Of a stretch of DNA of 64,000 nt, positions 63,007 through 64,000 are shown piece after piece. The notes beneath the pieces are model-generated. The model was not told the DNA's origin, did not search any database, and saw only the letters and a program-made list of their open reading frames with translations. The DNA lies in NCBI GenBank assembly GCA_030017655.1, contig JASEIM010000010.1, forward strand, positions 1 to 64,000, given 5' to 3'. Within the stretch, counting starts at the first letter, position 1, and each line of letters begins with the position of its first letter. This DNA comes from Methanobacterium sp. (GTDB lineage Archaea > Methanobacteriota > Methanobacteria > Methanobacteriales > Methanobacteriaceae). The translations under genes were made by a program, and so were the position numbers.

Positions 63007-64000
63007 ATGTCTTCATATATAAAGGAGATTAAAGGAGTGGTTAATTCTGAAATAACAAATGAATTTGCCTCAAATCTCGGAAACATCATTGGAAATTTTA
63101 TGCGTCCAGGCAAGACCGTAGTCGTTGGAAGAGACATCAACACAGCTTCGCAGATGATAAAAAGGTCATTAACTGCTGGTATATTAGCATCCGGAATAAA
63201 TGTAATAGATTTTGGAATATCACCGATACCAACAGTTCATTATGGGGCACATCTGTATAATACTGACGTTATTGTTACTGTTACGGCTTCTCATATGCAT
63301 CCTGAAGAAATAGACATAAAAATCTTCAGCAATCATGATATACCTCTTGTTCAAAGACACGCTGAAAAAGTAAAATGGGATAGCGTTGGTGAACTTTCAT
63401 ATGTCCATGATTATGTTGATAAATATATGAAAGCCGTCTTAAAAAACATAGAAAAAGAATTAATAAGCTCCATGGCACCTAAAGTGGTGCTGGATTGTGC
63501 AAACGGTTCTTCAGTCCCATTTCTGCCTGAAATATTAAGTAAATTAGGTTCAGAGGCCATACTTTTCGGATGTCAACCCACCTATGCAGCTTCAAGAAAA
63601 TTTGCCGAACCAACCCCTGAAAGTATTTCTCTGGTATCAAACCTTGTAAAAGCTGTGGGGGCTGATATCGGGATTTCAATGGATAATGATGGGGACAGAG
63701 TTGTTTTTATAGATGAAAAGGGAACTATGATCAGAGATCAGACTATTCTGGGCTTACTGGCAAGAGAATATTTGATTAAAAACCCAAAAGGAACCATAGT
63801 ATCCTCAATTACAGCATCCATGTCATTAGAGGAAATTGTGTCAGATTACGGCGGTAATCTAATTAAAGCACCAATGAACAATGTGCTGGATGAAATAATA
63901 AAGAATAACGCGGTATTCGGTGGGGATGATTCGGGAATGTATGTATTCCCTGAGTTTCAAAAATGCTTTGATGCAATATTTGCGGCAGTTAAAGTACTCG
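63007..64000 (+). CDS. Divergent phosphohexomutase (phosphomannomutase/phosphoglucosamine mutase family), cut by the window end
   Basis: About 331 codons are visible, beginning MSSYIKEIKGVVNSEITNEFA. The phosphoserine loop reads VTASHMHPEEIDIKI in place of the usual TASHNPxxxNGxK: Ser and His are kept but the Asn-Pro is lost. The metal loop DNDGDRVVF keeps three acidic residues, and the sugar loop is GGDDSGM in place of GGEESGH. It follows the nucleotidyltransferase by 99 bp and probably shares its pathway. It may be an active but divergent mutase or a regulatory relative. GAGGGTAAAA precedes the ATG. Confidence 0.8.
   Translation, partial: MSSYIKEIKGVVNSEITNEFASNLGNIIGNFMRPGKTVVVGRDINTASQMIKRSLTAGILASGINVIDFGISPIPTVHYGAHLYNTDVIVTVTASHMHPEEIDIKIFSNHDIPLVQRHAEKVKWDSVGELSYVHDYVDKYMKAVLKNIEKELISSMAPKVVLDCANGSSVPFLPEILSKLGSEAILFGCQPTYAASRKFAEPTPESISLVSNLVKAVGADIGISMDNDGDRVVFIDEKGTMIRDQTILGLLAREYLIKNPKGTIVSSITASMSLEEIVSDYGGNLIKAPMNNVLDEIIKNNAVFGGDDSGMYVFPEFQKCFDAIFAAVKVL

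Overview
The window is from a mesophilic, AT-rich methanogenic archaeon of the order Methanobacteriales, most likely Methanobacterium or a close relative. The evidence is a pseudomurein-synthesis gene set (MraY-like transferase, Mur-type ligase, CarB-like ATP-grasp protein), pseudomurein-binding repeats and a pseudomurein endoisopeptidase-type domain, the methanogenesis enzyme Mch, methanogen families (DUF356, DUF1890, DUF1894, DUF2769, DUF39) and archaeal information-processing genes (PAN, MBF1, LonB, NikR, Nog1, TruA). Ribosome-binding sites are mostly GGTGAT- or GGAGG-type. No rRNA, CRISPR array, integrase or transposase is visible.

Layout. 1-2.5 kb: PAN, MBF1 and DUF356. 2.6-8.1 kb: a minus-strand operon for the pseudomurein wall (ATP-grasp, MraY-like, Mur ligase) that ends in two uncharacterised membrane-anchored proteins, one with a POTRA/FtsQ-like pattern. 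8.3-16.1 kb: a decayed gene, a hydrogenase maturation protease, a methyltransferase, nikR with a duplicated operator module, a CBS protein, two tRNA-Gly genes, CorA, a DASS transporter, a CaCA exchanger and a Usp. 16.1-26.9 kb: cobyric acid synthase, an Sm-like protein, LonB, a DEAD-box helicase, DUF2769, a P-loop protein, PRPP synthetase, hypA-hypB and DUF354, then tRNA-Ala. 27-33 kb: acetyltransferase, membrane protein, DUF1890-DUF1894, small redox-type enzymes, a methyltransferase gene broken by an in-frame stop, and a metallo-beta-lactamase-fold protein. 32.6-42.9 kb: one-carbon and sulfur genes (MetE-type methionine synthase, thymidylate synthase, Mch, the DUF39-CBS protein with its ferredoxin), TldD, AMMECR1, hemerythrin and Nog1. 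43-46.7 kb: two Hsp20 proteins, a SIS-domain isomerase and a ThiN-HIT fusion. 47.1-54.5 kb: three tandem secreted paralogues with a glycosidase-like barrel; two of them also carry pseudomurein-binding repeats and a C-terminal peptidase-C71-type domain. 54.5-64 kb: a 7TM-PAS histidine kinase, RibL, a PEP-utilising protein, HisA, two small unknowns, TruA, a sugar nucleotidyltransferase and a divergent phosphohexomutase cut by the window end.

Two things stand out beyond ordinary annotation. First, at least five intergenic sites hold dense arrays of short hairpins (stems of 6-11 bp, loops mostly of 3 nt), some nested into Y-shaped 70-bp units. The arrays share spacer sequences but have different stems. 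Where an array follows a gene, its first inverted repeat uses the end of that gene, with the stop codon in the loop or stem. Second, three genes appear to start at AUU, AUC or AUA: two of the three secreted wall-hydrolase paralogues (the third has ATG at the same place) and the sugar nucleotidyltransferase.

The genes fit together in several ways. Wall synthesis (2.6-8.1 kb), sugar activation (61.7-64 kb) and wall remodelling (47-54.5 kb) are all present. Nickel metabolism is represented by nikR, hypA, hypB and the hydrogenase protease. The cofactor and one-carbon genes (cobQ, metE, thyA, mch) serve methanogenesis and biosynthesis.
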